Positions 25,672-38,113 are shown, counted from the first letter of the stretch. The stretch is 64,000 nucleotides of DNA from Fen-1301 sp963786395 (GCA_963786395.1 CAWAZD010000007.1:62001-126000), one strand, 5' to 3'. The notes: generated by a model from the letters alone, not told the origin. Made by a program: numbers and translations.

Positions 25672-26654
25672 ACACTTAGTTTAACTATCTTGTCAATTAA
25701 TTGATCAAATGTGATTCCAATTGACTTTGCCATTTTAGGAACCAGGCTTGTTGATGTCATCCCAGGTAATGTATTTACTTCAAGACAATAAGTTTCCCAT
25801 TTGGAATTTACCCTGAAATCTATTCTGCTATAACCTTCGCATCCTAATGAATGAAATGCTAAGAGCGCCTGAGCCTGCAGGTTTTCAAAAACATTCTGCG
25901 GAATTTGAGCTGGAACTATGTATTCACTCATACCCGAAGTGTATTTACACTCATAATCATAAAGTCCATGCTTTGGTTTAATTTCCAAAGCGGGAAGAGC
26001 TGTATTCTCTATAATACCTACAGTTAATTCATGCCCTTCTATAAATTCTTCAATCAGGGCTTTGTCCGAAAATTCTAAAGCCAGGCTTACGGCATCCACA
26101 ACTTCCGACTCATCCTTACAAATAGTTAATCCAACCGTTGATCCCTGATCATTCGGTTTTATCACACAAGGATATCCGAATTTTTCCTTGATCATCACTG
26201 GAACTTCAGATATATCAAATCTGTTTTTAGTAAGAGTAATCCATTTGGGCGTATTAATCCCATAGTGCTGGAATAGGATTTTGGACATTGTTTTATCCAT
26301 CGATATCGAACTTGCCAAAACTTTTGAGCCGGTATACTTCTTCCCTCTTAATTCAAGCAGTGATTGGATTGTTCCATCTTCACCCCACTTCCCATGAAGC
26401 CCAAGAAATACCAGATCAATATAGTCCAGCTCTTTTGAGTTTACTGCCTCAACAAAGTTCCTGTTAGAGATCGGCACATAATCTTTTTCCAAAAAGAAAT
26501 CCTGTTCATCTTTAGGCTGATTTGCTCCGTATGCTGGATTAATTAATGTTACTTTGTGCCCTAACCCAATGAGCGCAGTATGAATTGATTTTGATGATGA
26601 TTTGGAAACTTCTTTCTCAGGAGATGTGCCTCCTAAAAATAATGCTATATTCAA
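25668..26654 (-). CDS. ddl: D-alanine--D-alanine ligase
   Basis: 328 aa, ATP-grasp enzyme forming the D-Ala-D-Ala dipeptide for peptidoglycan. Visible: IALFLGGTSPEKEVSKSS at the N-terminus, FLGLHGKWGEDGTIQSLLEL, YTGSKVLASSISMDKTMSK, FGYPCVIKPNDQGSTVGL (ATP binding), EFIEGHELTVGI, SEYIVPAQIP, and the metal-binding end YSRIDFRVNSK with LEVNTLPGMTSTSLVPKMA. It lies between a class II aldolase gene upstream and the FtsB-like gene, which it overlaps by 4 bases. Confidence 0.96.
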   Translation of the reverse strand: MNIALFLGGTSPEKEVSKSSSKSIHTALIGLGHKVTLINPAYGANQPKDEQDFFLEKDYVPISNRNFVEAVNSKELDYIDLVFLGLHGKWGEDGTIQSLLELRGKKYTGSKVLASSISMDKTMSKILFQHYGINTPKWITLTKNRFDISEVPVMIKEKFGYPCVIKPNDQGSTVGLTICKDESEVVDAVSLALEFSDKALIEEFIEGHELTVGIIENTALPALEIKPKHGLYDYECKYTSGMSEYIVPAQIPQNVFENLQAQALLAFHSLGCEGYSRIDFRVNSKWETYCLEVNTLPGMTSTSLVPKMAKSIGITFDQLIDKIVKLSV

Positions 26655-26672
26655 TTTCTTTCTCTCTTTAAT

Positions 26673-27329
26673 TTAAAATACATTTCTTTCGTCAATATCC
26701 AGTCCATATGAGGATTTAGCCAGTGAAACCAATTCACGCACTTTTTCAGCCGGCAGTTCCTTAGCTCCCCCTAATAAACGTGAAATAAATAATGTCTTGG
26801 CTGCATGCTCAAGTTTTTCCATTTTATAATATGCATCCCGCAGTGTTTTACCAAGCGTAACCGCACCATGATTCTGAAACAAAAATGCCCATGCATGTTC
26901 AATAAAGGGCTCCATACTTAATGGAAGTTCATCCGTGGAAGGAGTAGCATATTTACAAAGAGGAACTTTACCCAGTGTTAAAATTACTTCCGGAAAAACT
27001 GGCTGCGTTAATCCTTCTCCAGCAGACGCAAAGGCCGTTGCATAAGTTGGGTGGCAATGAACAACAGCATTAACTTCAGGTCGCCGCGAATAAGCATAAA
27101 GATGGATTTTATATTCAGTTGATATTTTTCCCCTGCCATTAATAATTTCCCCGGCAAAGTTAATCTCAATGATGTCACTTTCCTTTACATCACCTTTACA
27201 AACACCTGATCGCGTAATCAGTATCGATTTGTTTTCAGTTAATACAGAAATATTCCCGTCATATGCCGAAACAAATCCTTTATCATACACCCTTCGGCAT
27301 ATTTCTACAATTGCATTTCTGTCCGGCAT
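26673..27329 (-). CDS. Class II aldolase/adducin family protein (fuculose-phosphate aldolase-like)
   Basis: 218 aa, the usual length for zinc-dependent FucA/AraD-type enzymes. VSAYDGNISVLTENKSILITRSGVCKGDV matches the phosphate-binding N-terminal region. VVHCHPTYATAFAS supplies the HxH metal ligands, and FQNHGAVTLGKTLRDAYYKMEKLEHAAK supplies the third histidine and the C-terminal helix. Substrate is a sugar phosphate, cleaved by retro-aldol reaction, but which one cannot be said. It overlaps the upstream Gfo/Idh oxidoreductase gene by 25 bases, suggesting the two act in one pathway. Confidence 0.88.
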   Translation of the reverse strand: MPDRNAIVEICRRVYDKGFVSAYDGNISVLTENKSILITRSGVCKGDVKESDIIEINFAGEIINGRGKISTEYKIHLYAYSRRPEVNAVVHCHPTYATAFASAGEGLTQPVFPEVILTLGKVPLCKYATPSTDELPLSMEPFIEHAWAFLFQNHGAVTLGKTLRDAYYKMEKLEHAAKTLFISRLLGGAKELPAEKVRELVSLAKSSYGLDIDERNVF

Positions 27330-28309
27330 TTATTTTCAAGCTCTTCCATTAATTTCAAATTTATCAAGCCGTCTTCGCCTGTTACCAGCGGTCTCTGGTT
27401 TTTAAGAAATGAATTCTGAACCGACCTTAACAAGTAAAGAAGGCGGTTCCCTCTTTTACGAAATACTTTTTTAGCTTCACCATCAATGAGAATAATCAGT
27501 TTAGCAGGTGCAAATTTTGAGCCCATAAGATTATCAATCCCGATTGCTCCTGTGTGTCCTAAAATTTCTATCCGGTTAAATGCTTTTTTATTATTATAGG
27601 AAACATTAAACGAACCATAACCACTGTCTGCAAATTTCACTAATCCCATTGAGAAATCATCAACTTCACTTTTGTATACAATATTATCTTTGATGCCGGA
27701 TATATACGAAATCTCCCCGCCAAAGAATCGAAGCAGGTCAATCATATGAGTACCAAGGTCGCGTAAAGATCCTCCACCACTTTGATCCCTATGAAACCTG
27801 AAATTAGTATCAGGGGCATAATCTATATTAAAATGCAGATCAATAGAGACAAGTTTTCCTATAATCTGGTTGTTAAGAAGTTCCCTTGCTTTCTGAATAA
27901 TCGGGTGAAATCTGTTTGAGTAGTCAACTGCAAATTGTACATTATTCGCTTTGCATAACATAACCATCTCTTCCGCCTGCTGAGAAGTGATAGCCACAGG
28001 TTTTTCACAAAGTATATGCTTACCCGCCCGTGCAGCTTTAATTACCTGTTCATAATGGTGCCAGTTTGCACTTCCTACATACACTGCATCAATATCAGAT
28101 TTCAGGAACTCATCATAGTTGCTGAATTGATTGGGCACACCATATTTATTCGCAATAAATTGTGCTCTTTCAGGACTATTACTGAAAACCGAATTAACTA
28201 CACTTCTTCTTAACTGTGAGACGTTTGGAATGAAAGCATTTTCAGAAAATCTGCCTAACCCGGCAACTCCCCACTTTAATTTTTTAATAACAGGTCGTCT
28301 TAACTTCAT
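27305..28309 (-). CDS. Gfo/Idh/MocA family NAD(P)-dependent oxidoreductase
   Basis: 334 aa. An N-terminal Rossmann domain (KWGVAGLGRFSENAFIPN; FSNSPERAQFIANKYGV; DIDAVYVGSANWHHYEQVIKAARAGKHILCEKPVAIT with the conserved EKP lysine) is followed by the alpha/beta substrate domain (DLGTHMIDLLRFFGGE). The family oxidises or reduces sugars, inositols and related polyols. It lies between metF and the class II aldolase and overlaps the latter, so a small carbohydrate pathway is plausible. Substrate unknown. Confidence 0.9.
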   Translation of the reverse strand: MKLRRPVIKKLKWGVAGLGRFSENAFIPNVSQLRRSVVNSVFSNSPERAQFIANKYGVPNQFSNYDEFLKSDIDAVYVGSANWHHYEQVIKAARAGKHILCEKPVAITSQQAEEMVMLCKANNVQFAVDYSNRFHPIIQKARELLNNQIIGKLVSIDLHFNIDYAPDTNFRFHRDQSGGGSLRDLGTHMIDLLRFFGGEISYISGIKDNIVYKSEVDDFSMGLVKFADSGYGSFNVSYNNKKAFNRIEILGHTGAIGIDNLMGSKFAPAKLIILIDGEAKKVFRKRGNRLLYLLRSVQNSFLKNQRPLVTGEDGLINLKLMEELENKCRTEMQL

Positions 28310-28315
28310 TATTTC

Positions 28316-29281
28316 TTATGCTGTTTCCTTAAACAGTTTGAGTCTGTTCATTAACATCTTGATTGGTTTGGAATTCTGCATTATATAGAAATGTACACTT
28401 GGAACACCTGCATTTATTAATTCTTCCACCTGCTTAGCTGCCCATTCAACTCCTATCTCAGTTACATGTTCAGTTTTGGCGGCTTCTATTTCATCAGACA
28501 ATTGCTCTGGAATATTAATGTAAAAATTCCTCGGTATGTTCATCAGGTGAGACTTGTTCGTGATTATTTTCAACCCCGGAATAATAGGAACAGTGATTCC
28601 TTCTTTCCTGCATTGATCTACATAGTCAAAATATACTTTATTGTCATAAAACATTTGTGTTACAATATAATCGGCTCCTGCATCTACTTTTTCTTTAGCA
28701 TATTTAATATCAGCTCTAAGATTAGGACTTTCGAAATGCTTTTCAGGGTAACCACCCACTCCCACACAGAAGTTTGAAGGTCTGGCATCTAGCAGGTTCT
28801 CTTCAAGATATTTTCCGGAATTCATAGCAACTATCTGACTTACAAGATCAGAAGCATGATAGTTAACACTTTTCCCTTCAGGTATGGGTTTATCATAACC
28901 ATTATCATCACCCCTGATGGCTAATACATTTTCAATTCCTAGGTAACTTAACTCAATTAGAAAATCCTCTGTCTCTTCTCTTGTAAATCCTTTTGTAAGA
29001 ATATGAGGAACCGCATCTATATTATACTTATTCTGTATAAGGGCACAAATGCCCAAGGTACCTGGTCTCTTACGTTTTATTTTTTTTCTTATCCCATGAG
29101 GAGTTTCCTCATATTCTATTTCTGCAGCGTGACTTGTTATATCAATAAAAGGTGGTTTGAATTTAACAAGATCTTCAAGAACTGCTAATAAGCTTTTTAT
29201 ATCACCGCCACGTTTCGGTGGGATAAGCTCAAAACTGATCTGAGGTGTAGTCTCTTTCTCTAAATGTTCTATTACTTTCAT
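28316..29281 (-). CDS. metF: Methylenetetrahydrofolate reductase
   Basis: 321 aa. It reduces 5,10-methylene-THF to 5-methyl-THF for methionine synthesis. TIM-barrel motifs: PQISFELIPPKRGGDI at the N-terminus, FIDITSHAAEIEYEETPHG, IENVLAIRGDDNGYD, NFCVGVGGYPEKHFESPN, KVDAGADYIVTQMFYD and VPIIPGLKIITNKSHL. The glutamate in the first strand (FELIPP) is the catalytic acid of the family. It is followed by the Gfo/Idh gene with a 6-base gap. Upstream lies the S23-like gene between inverted repeats. Confidence 0.95.
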   Translation of the reverse strand: MKVIEHLEKETTPQISFELIPPKRGGDIKSLLAVLEDLVKFKPPFIDITSHAAEIEYEETPHGIRKKIKRKRPGTLGICALIQNKYNIDAVPHILTKGFTREETEDFLIELSYLGIENVLAIRGDDNGYDKPIPEGKSVNYHASDLVSQIVAMNSGKYLEENLLDARPSNFCVGVGGYPEKHFESPNLRADIKYAKEKVDAGADYIVTQMFYDNKVYFDYVDQCRKEGITVPIIPGLKIITNKSHLMNIPRNFYINIPEQLSDEIEAAKTEHVTEIGVEWAAKQVEELINAGVPSVHFYIMQNSKPIKMLMNRLKLFKETA

Positions 29282-29341
29282 CTAATGTCTTTCTTTATAT
29301 ATTTTACAAATTTAACATATATTATTAAAATAACATAGGGC

Positions 29342-29377
29342 AATGGAATAATGGATTGATGGATTATTGGATTGATG
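29342..29377. repeat. Left inverted-repeat arm flanking the S23-like gene
   Basis: Thirty-six bases composed of the sequence found inverted at 29853-29880, with one internal 8-base tandem duplication (GATGGATT). Outside that insertion the match is perfect over 28 bases. It lies 16 bases past the stop of the four-helix gene. Confidence 0.85.
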
Positions 29378-29393
29378 TATGCAGTAAGAGGAA

Positions 29394-29825
29394 TTATCCA
29401 TAATCAGGAATGTCTTCTGATATTCTATCATTCCATGTTCCATCCTCTTTTTTGCATTGAAGGCTGTCAATAAGTCTTAAGAGTTTATTTTCTATTTCAT
29501 AATGGATTGTATCAATTTTTTGAAATTCGTCAATACTTATAGTTTGAGTAATTTTTAATCCTATACACCTAGTCAGAGTCTCAGATAAAGAGCCCAAACT
29601 AATATAAAGAAACTGAATATATTCTTTTATTGATCGGCGTGAATAACCTTCTGCAATATTTGAAGATACAGATTGAGCTGAATCCACAATTTGATTTCTA
29701 AGTTTGAAATCAATCTTATTATTAATTACAATAAACCAAATTAATTCAAATAACTCTAAAGATTTTTGCCAGACTTCAAGTTTCATATACCCACGATTGA
29801 TATTTCTTAATTTAGTGTATTCCAT
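29394..29825 (-). CDS. Four-helix-bundle protein, 23S rRNA intervening-sequence (S23) family
   Basis: 143 aa from ATG at 29825, preceded by AAGGAAGGAAG at a good distance. The pattern KLEVWQKSLELFELIW, then LRNQIVDSAQSVSSNIAEGYSRRSIKEYIQFLYISLGSLSETLTRC, is the signature of the TIGR02436/S23 four-helix bundle. That family includes proteins encoded inside intervening sequences of 23S rRNA in spirochaetes and others, and is related to the Avd protein of diversity-generating retroelements. Here the gene stands alone between the penicillin-acylase and metF genes, and its whole length is enclosed by inverted arms (29342-29377 and 29853-29880), so its transcript could fold with the gene in the loop. 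No reverse transcriptase is seen nearby. Function unknown. Confidence 0.88.
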   Translation of the reverse strand: MEYTKLRNINRGYMKLEVWQKSLELFELIWFIVINNKIDFKLRNQIVDSAQSVSSNIAEGYSRRSIKEYIQFLYISLGSLSETLTRCIGLKITQTISIDEFQKIDTIHYEIENKLLRLIDSLQCKKEDGTWNDRISEDIPDYG

Positions 29826-29852
29826 ATTTAACTTCCTTCCTTATTTGCTTTC

Positions 29853-29880
29853 CATCAATCCAATAATCCATTATTCCATT
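29853..29880. repeat. Right inverted-repeat arm flanking the S23-like gene
   Basis: Twenty-eight bases whose reverse complement is AATGGAATAATGGATT followed by ATTGGATTGATG. It matches the left arm perfectly apart from the 8-base duplication there. It begins 8 bases after the stop codon of the penicillin-acylase gene on the minus strand and ends 27 bases before the S23-like start. Confidence 0.85.
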
Positions 29881-29888
29881 ACTCCTCT

Positions 29889-32336
29889 TTACTTTTTAAT
29901 GTAAAGAACATTCTTGTTTTCCCTGATCGATGCTTCATCTGTCTTGATTTTTATATACCCTCCATATAACCACATCTGCGACATATCCCTGAAATGGCTG
30001 CTCATCAGATTACCCGACTGTCCGGTTGTGAGTATCAAATAAAATTCATCCGGTTTCGCAAAATCAAATATGTACCGCATGGAAGGACCCACATTGTTTT
30101 CAAACTCCTTATGATCTAACCTTGGATATTTTTTTATTCCCTCAGTAAATGGATACTCAGTATTAAATATTGTAGTCCCGTCTCCGCCTATCCTGAAAGG
30201 ACCTATATTAATATAGTTATCAAGAAATGATGAGATTCCGCTAAACGCATGTTTGAATGTTACCTTATGCAGATTTCCCCACTGCCACATCGTTACATCT
30301 GTACCGAATTTAACTTCAAGTTCAGTTAAAGCATCTACAAGACTCTTTCTGATTATTTCATTTCTCGTCTCAACCTGCGGGGTTTTAGGATTATCCCACC
30401 AGGAATTTGTTGAATCACCTAAGACCTGCATTACACTTCTGTAAGGTATGTTAGCCATAAATACGAATTCGTTAAAAAGATCGTGCCCCATTTTATCATA
30501 ATAAATATTCCTGAGAAGATATTTAAAGAACATTGCATATACGGCAGGTACCTGGCTTTCTTCATTCAGATCATAGTTCCAGTCCCCGAATAATTCCAAC
30601 ACCCGGTTCAAATTCGCATCTGTAACTTTCTTATTTCTAAATGCGTTTAGTATATATCCTGTTACTTTTTCAGCATACGGCGACACCTGGTCCATCTGCA
30701 TCTTCTCATAATCTTCAACAGATAATTTAATTTTAGAGTTGAGCAGTTTCGTTATCCTTTCAATTCTGGAGGAAGGTTCCCATAAATTAGATATATGATA
30801 TTTGAAGTCCTTTACTGTTTTGTTATTTGCTGATGCAATATAATTCTGCGGCGGGTTATATATAAATGGGAGTTCAGACACAGGAACAAATCCTCTCCAA
30901 TCATATTTATCTGTCGTCCCATCATAAATAAAAGTTGGAGAGTTATAATCGCGTAATGGGAGTTTAGCTCCAAAAACATATCCAATATTTCCCGATCGGT
31001 CACCATATACAAAATTCTGACCTGGTACATTAAACATCTGCACAGCCGACTTAAATTCATTCCAGTTTTTAGACTTATTTATTTTATAGAATGCAAAAAG
31101 TTCATCGCTAAAATCATTCCCGGTCCACCTCATGCTTATTGGAGGCGGCTGTATCCCTTTATCCTTAAAAATAACTGTATAAGGATGGACATCTGTAATT
31201 ATTGGTCCCCGGTGTGTAAGCTTTACATCAAATTTTACATCATTACCCTTCTTTACTTTTATAGTTTCATGAATTGATATTAGGTCCCGCCATGTTCCGT
31301 TATATAGATACTTTTTCTTGGTTGAATCAAGTTTCTCAACATAGAAGTCAGCATCATCAGCCATAATATTTGTAAGCGCCCAGGAAATATTGTCATTTTT
31401 GCCAATCACAATTCCCGGAACACCTGGTAATGTTACACCCGAACATGTTGCAGATCCGGATTTAATTACTGCGGCGTACCACCTTCCGGGAGCACCATAT
31501 TCAAGATGAGGATCGTTAGCAATTATCGGACTGCCGCTTGCCGATTTGATTCGATTCACTATCCAGTTATTTGAGCCAAGGTGGGTTCCGGTTAATCCCA
31601 TAAATTCTCTGAAAGCAATATCCGTTTCCATTAGTCCTTTATCTAATGAAGAATAATTTTTAAGCTCCGATGGAATTATGTATGGACCATTCTCTTCATA
31701 TTTCGGAAGTATCTGTTTCACTTTTTCTTCACCAAGTTTTAATACCAGGTCAGAAAATGCAAAGTCAACCCACCAGCTAATATTAAGCTGCCATGCCATC
31801 ATTCTAATTACAATTAAACTATGTTCAGGTTTCCATTCATACGGGTCATACCCTAATGCGTCAAATTCAACCGGATAGTGTCCCCTGGCATTTTTAATAT
31901 AAAGATTAACACCATCAGAATATGATTGAAGAAGTTTAAGACTAACCGGGTTTAATCTTTTTACATTTTCACTTGCGTTCCTTTTAATGCCGACAGTCAG
32001 AAACATTTTATCAAATGGTATCGCCTCCTCACCAAGTATTTCGCTTAATCTCCCTTCCCCTGCCCGTCTTGCCATGTCCATTACAAATAAACGTTCCTGT
32101 GCATGTAGATATCCAAGAGCAAAGGCGGCATCTTCGTCATTTTTTGTAAAGATGTATGGTACTGCAAGTGAATCCCTGTATATCTCTATATCGTTTTGTA
32201 TTTTCTCTGAATGAATCTCTCCCTTATATTCCGGGAGAGAGGCAGATAACATTTTATAAAATATTATCCCGGCTGCCAGAAATATCAGCATAAATGACAC
32301 CACAATACCAATTACAATTTTTAACCAATTCTGCAT
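29889..32336 (-). CDS. Penicillin acylase family protein (Ntn-hydrolase)
   Basis: 815 aa. A membrane anchor or signal (IVIGIVVSFMLIFLAAGIIFY) precedes the alpha chain (EIYRDSLAVPYIFTKNDEDAAFALGYLHAQERLFVMDMARRAGEGRLSEI). Self-cleavage should occur before Ser255 in THLGSNNWIV, giving the catalytic N-terminal serine of the beta chain. NDPHLEYGAPGRWY, GVTLPGVPGIVIGKNDNISWALTN, RWTGND and QWGNLHKVTFKH follow. Family members cleave amide bonds in penicillins, acyl-homoserine lactones or cyclic lipopeptides in the periplasm, and the substrate here is unknown. Its stop is 8 bases from the inverted arm of the S23-like unit. Confidence 0.93.
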   Translation of the reverse strand: MQNWLKIVIGIVVSFMLIFLAAGIIFYKMLSASLPEYKGEIHSEKIQNDIEIYRDSLAVPYIFTKNDEDAAFALGYLHAQERLFVMDMARRAGEGRLSEILGEEAIPFDKMFLTVGIKRNASENVKRLNPVSLKLLQSYSDGVNLYIKNARGHYPVEFDALGYDPYEWKPEHSLIVIRMMAWQLNISWWVDFAFSDLVLKLGEEKVKQILPKYEENGPYIIPSELKNYSSLDKGLMETDIAFREFMGLTGTHLGSNNWIVNRIKSASGSPIIANDPHLEYGAPGRWYAAVIKSGSATCSGVTLPGVPGIVIGKNDNISWALTNIMADDADFYVEKLDSTKKKYLYNGTWRDLISIHETIKVKKGNDVKFDVKLTHRGPIITDVHPYTVIFKDKGIQPPPISMRWTGNDFSDELFAFYKINKSKNWNEFKSAVQMFNVPGQNFVYGDRSGNIGYVFGAKLPLRDYNSPTFIYDGTTDKYDWRGFVPVSELPFIYNPPQNYIASANNKTVKDFKYHISNLWEPSSRIERITKLLNSKIKLSVEDYEKMQMDQVSPYAEKVTGYILNAFRNKKVTDANLNRVLELFGDWNYDLNEESQVPAVYAMFFKYLLRNIYYDKMGHDLFNEFVFMANIPYRSVMQVLGDSTNSWWDNPKTPQVETRNEIIRKSLVDALTELEVKFGTDVTMWQWGNLHKVTFKHAFSGISSFLDNYINIGPFRIGGDGTTIFNTEYPFTEGIKKYPRLDHKEFENNVGPSMRYIFDFAKPDEFYLILTTGQSGNLMSSHFRDMSQMWLYGGYIKIKTDEASIRENKNVLYIKK

Positions 32337-32431
32337 TTTATCTCTATATTATATATTTATCCTAAAGCCTTCACATTCAGTTCCCTCAATGAACTTTGAA
32401 ACTTTTGGATTACGTTTAACTGCTGGTAATA

Positions 32432-33058
32432 TTATTCTTGAAAAATGTCCATACTTTTACCGCATTTATCACAATACAAACTCATTTTATAATTTACTGT
32501 TCCGCAAGCCGGACAGATTCTCATATTTTCTTCCAATGTATTTATATTTGCGGGACTGTATTTCATTCTCATAAAATATAAATATCCATTATAAAAAAAT
32601 GCAAGTATGAAAAATACCAGGCACAGATAATATCCTGCGGCACATTCAACTGCCATAGGTTGGGATTGCACCTTTCCAAGAATATTATCTGAAATGGATG
32701 AGCTTAGAAAAACCAGAATCAAAGCTCCCATTAACCCTGCTGCTGCAGCTCCTATATCAGATATTTTCCCAAAGAAAGATATGATCAACCCGCCAACTGC
32801 TAAAAGAAATGCAACAAATGCCAGAGGTTCCGGAGAAACATTATCCGGTTTACTCTCTTGTTTAACTTCAGGAATCGATAAATCTTTCATAGTCTTATCT
32901 ATACCCTTGGTGGAGATTTGGGTACCGGATATTAGTTCAAATCCTGTAATCGATGCAATTTTTTGCTGTTGACAGGTAAGATTGAAAAAAGGGAGGAAAA
33001 AGCAGATAATTATAACCAGGAACAGAACCGGATTTAGGATCTTTTTAAGCTCTTCCAT
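32432..33058 (-). CDS. Membrane protein with C-terminal zinc ribbon
   Basis: 208 aa. A first hydrophobic helix (VLFLVIIICFFLPFFNLTC) is followed by a polar loop (about residues 35-75), three more helices and, at the C-terminus, CPACG and CDKCG separated by about 13 residues, a treble-clef or zinc-ribbon pair. The first helix ends FFNLTCQ, often seen in small FCB-group membrane proteins with a periplasmic loop. I do not recognise a function. It is divergent from lysC with 138 bases between the starts, and the penicillin-acylase gene follows 95 bases downstream. Confidence 0.65.
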   Translation of the reverse strand: MEELKKILNPVLFLVIIICFFLPFFNLTCQQQKIASITGFELISGTQISTKGIDKTMKDLSIPEVKQESKPDNVSPEPLAFVAFLLAVGGLIISFFGKISDIGAAAAGLMGALILVFLSSSISDNILGKVQSQPMAVECAAGYYLCLVFFILAFFYNGYLYFMRMKYSPANINTLEENMRICPACGTVNYKMSLYCDKCGKSMDIFQE

Positions 33059-33196
33059 AATTGAATTCCATTGTTATTTTTACAGTATCAACTTAATTTT
33101 TTAATTTTGAAAATTCAACCAAAAGAAGTTAATTAAACATTATATTTTATTATTTTGATCTTAAGGTTCTTTAAATAATTATACCACGGCTTTTTT

Positions 33197-34396
33197 ATGA
33201 AATGTATAGTTCAGAAATATGGCGGCAGCAGTGTTGCTGATATCGATAAGATAAAACTAATAGCTAAGAAAATTGCCTCTGCAAAAGAAGAAGGTTATAA
33301 CATTGCAGTTGTAGTATCGGCTATCGGTAAAACTACTAATCAGTTAATTGAAATGGCTAAGTCCATTTCAGCCAACCCGGCTAAACGGGAAATGGATATG
33401 CTGCTGAGTACAGGGGAAAGGACTACAATGGCTCTTCTGTGTATTGCCCTAAACGAATTGGGTATCGATGCTGTTTCATTAACGGGCTCCCAGGCGGGAA
33501 TAGTTACAAATGATGTGCATAATGATGCAAAAGTGATTGAAGTAAGACCATTTCGTGTGCAGGATGAAATGGAAAAAGGCAGAGTTGTAGTTGTTGGAGG
33601 TTTTCAGGGAGTCAGTTACCGAAGGGATATTACAACTTTGGGTCGTGGAGGATCTGATACAACAGCTGTTGCTCTTGCTGCTGCTCTTAATGCTGAAAGA
33701 TGTGAAATTTATTCTGATGTACCGGGTGTTTTCTCAGCTGACCCTTCATTATTGGCTAAAGCAGAACATCTGCCTGAAATTTCTTACCAGCAAATGCAGG
33801 AAATGAGTCTGGCAGGAGCTACAGTTATGAATGCGTCTGCAGTTCAGTTTGCAAAAGAAGCCAATATTGCTTTATATGCAAGGAGTACATTTGAAACCGG
33901 TAAAGAAACTATTATAAGAAAATTATCACCCGGTACTCCTAAAGGAGTAAAAGCAGTTGTATGTGAAAGTGAAATTGTACGAGTTAGAATATCAGGTCAG
34001 GATGTTAAATCTGTTTTCGAAAGTATTCTTTCATTTTTTGGTAAATACCAGATAACCCTCAAAGAACTAAATTATTTTTCGGGCGCAGGTAATATTCAAA
34101 GTGTTTCTTTCATAGTGTCATTGTCGAATATTTACGGATGGGAAGAACTTAAAGGGAAATTATTGACAGAATATAGAAAAGAATTATCATTTGAAGAAAA
34201 TTTGTCAGCTTTATCTTTAATAGGAGAGGGACTTTCATCAGATGTTGAGATTCTTCAGGAAACTTTATCTGAACTTGAAAATAACGGAATACAGATTTAC
34301 GGCATTACCACAACTTCATTCAGAATATCACTGCTTATTGAAAGAGACAAAATAAAAGAAGCGGTAAAATTATGCCATAAGAAGTGGATTGAATAA
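33197..34396 (+). CDS. lysC: Aspartate kinase (monofunctional)
   Basis: 399 aa. It phosphorylates aspartate at the entry to lysine, threonine, methionine and diaminopimelate synthesis. KYGGSSVAD at residues 5-13 binds ATP. MLLSTGERTTMALL, VVVVGGFQGVS, TTLGRGGSDTTAVALAAALNAERCEIYSDVPGVFSADP and MQEMSLAGATVMNASAVQFA are the catalytic-domain motifs. The C-terminal 135 residues form two ACT-like regulatory units (VRVRISGQDVKSVFESILSFF; LSLIGEGLSSDVEILQETLSELENNGIQIYGITTTSF), so feedback inhibition is expected. No homoserine dehydrogenase domain is fused. The start lacks a clear ribosome site. Confidence 0.95.
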   Translation: MKCIVQKYGGSSVADIDKIKLIAKKIASAKEEGYNIAVVVSAIGKTTNQLIEMAKSISANPAKREMDMLLSTGERTTMALLCIALNELGIDAVSLTGSQAGIVTNDVHNDAKVIEVRPFRVQDEMEKGRVVVVGGFQGVSYRRDITTLGRGGSDTTAVALAAALNAERCEIYSDVPGVFSADPSLLAKAEHLPEISYQQMQEMSLAGATVMNASAVQFAKEANIALYARSTFETGKETIIRKLSPGTPKGVKAVVCESEIVRVRISGQDVKSVFESILSFFGKYQITLKELNYFSGAGNIQSVSFIVSLSNIYGWEELKGKLLTEYRKELSFEENLSALSLIGEGLSSDVEILQETLSELENNGIQIYGITTTSFRISLLIERDKIKEAVKLCHKKWIE

Positions 34397-34470
34397 CAAC
34401 CCCAATTGTCATCCATTCTTAATTTCCAAGACATCTAATCCAATTTATTAAAAACCAATTCGCTTTAAAA

Positions 34471-34496
34471 ATAAAAAACCCCGGTAAACCGGGGTT
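34471..34496 (-). terminator. Intrinsic terminator of the rRNA operon
   Basis: Read on the minus strand: AACCCCGG, a four-base loop, CCGGGGTT, then a run of T (TTTTTTAT). It lies 12 bases past the 5S 3' end and is also positioned to stop lysC transcription from the other side. Confidence 0.85.
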
Positions 34497-34508
34497 CTCA
34501 AATTAAAT

Positions 34509-34622
<114 letters not shown>

Positions 34623-34721
34623 AATTAAACTTTATAAAAATAAAGTAGAAAGAAAGAAAGAGCTGAGCCCAAATATAAAAGATCGGGCAATAATATTTAT
34701 AATTGTGTAATAAAATTTAAT

Positions 34722-37749
<3,028 letters not shown>

Positions 37750-37861
37750 AAAAATTTCAATACACAGATTCAAAATGTGCTCTTGATCTAAATATATAAA
37801 TATTTTTTATGGACTCAGTAAAACTTTAATATTGATATTAATTTTTTACTCTTTCAATCTT

Positions 37862-37872
37862 TCAAAGAACAA
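37862..37872 (-). promoter_or_regulatory. boxA-like antitermination site before 23S
   Basis: Minus strand TTGTTCTTTGA, close to the boxA consensus (TGCTCTTTA). The same 11-mer is found before 16S at 39885-39895. It sits in the tRNA-Ala/23S spacer. Confidence 0.65.
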
Positions 37873-37900
37873 TTACTAGAAAAGAAAATTCTTTTCTTTG

Positions 37901-37973
37901 TGGAGCTAATCGGGATCGAACCGATAACCTCCGCCTTGCAAGGGCGGCGCTCTCCCAATTGAGCTATAGCCCC
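37901..37973 (-). tRNA. tRNA-Ala (UGC)
   Basis: 73 bases, GGGGCTATAGCTC at the 5' end, anticodon loop CTTGCAA with anticodon TGC, GGTTCGATCCC T-arm and TAGCTCCA at the 3' end. The CCA is not encoded. It lies in the 16S-23S spacer after tRNA-Ile. Confidence 0.97.
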
Positions 37974-38039
37974 AGAGATTTCGAGAAACGGGTATCTGGG
38001 TTATTGGCTATCACGTAAATCAAACACACAACCCTAAAG

Positions 38040-38113
<74 letters not shown>

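Noticed and set aside
29394..29825. Avd component of a diversity-generating retroelement
   Set aside because: No reverse transcriptase, template repeat or variable repeat was found nearby; only the shared four-helix fold is similar.
29889..32336. Penicillin-acylase gene as an antibiotic-resistance determinant
   Set aside because: The family acts on many amide substrates, and nothing in the sequence or context points to beta-lactams.
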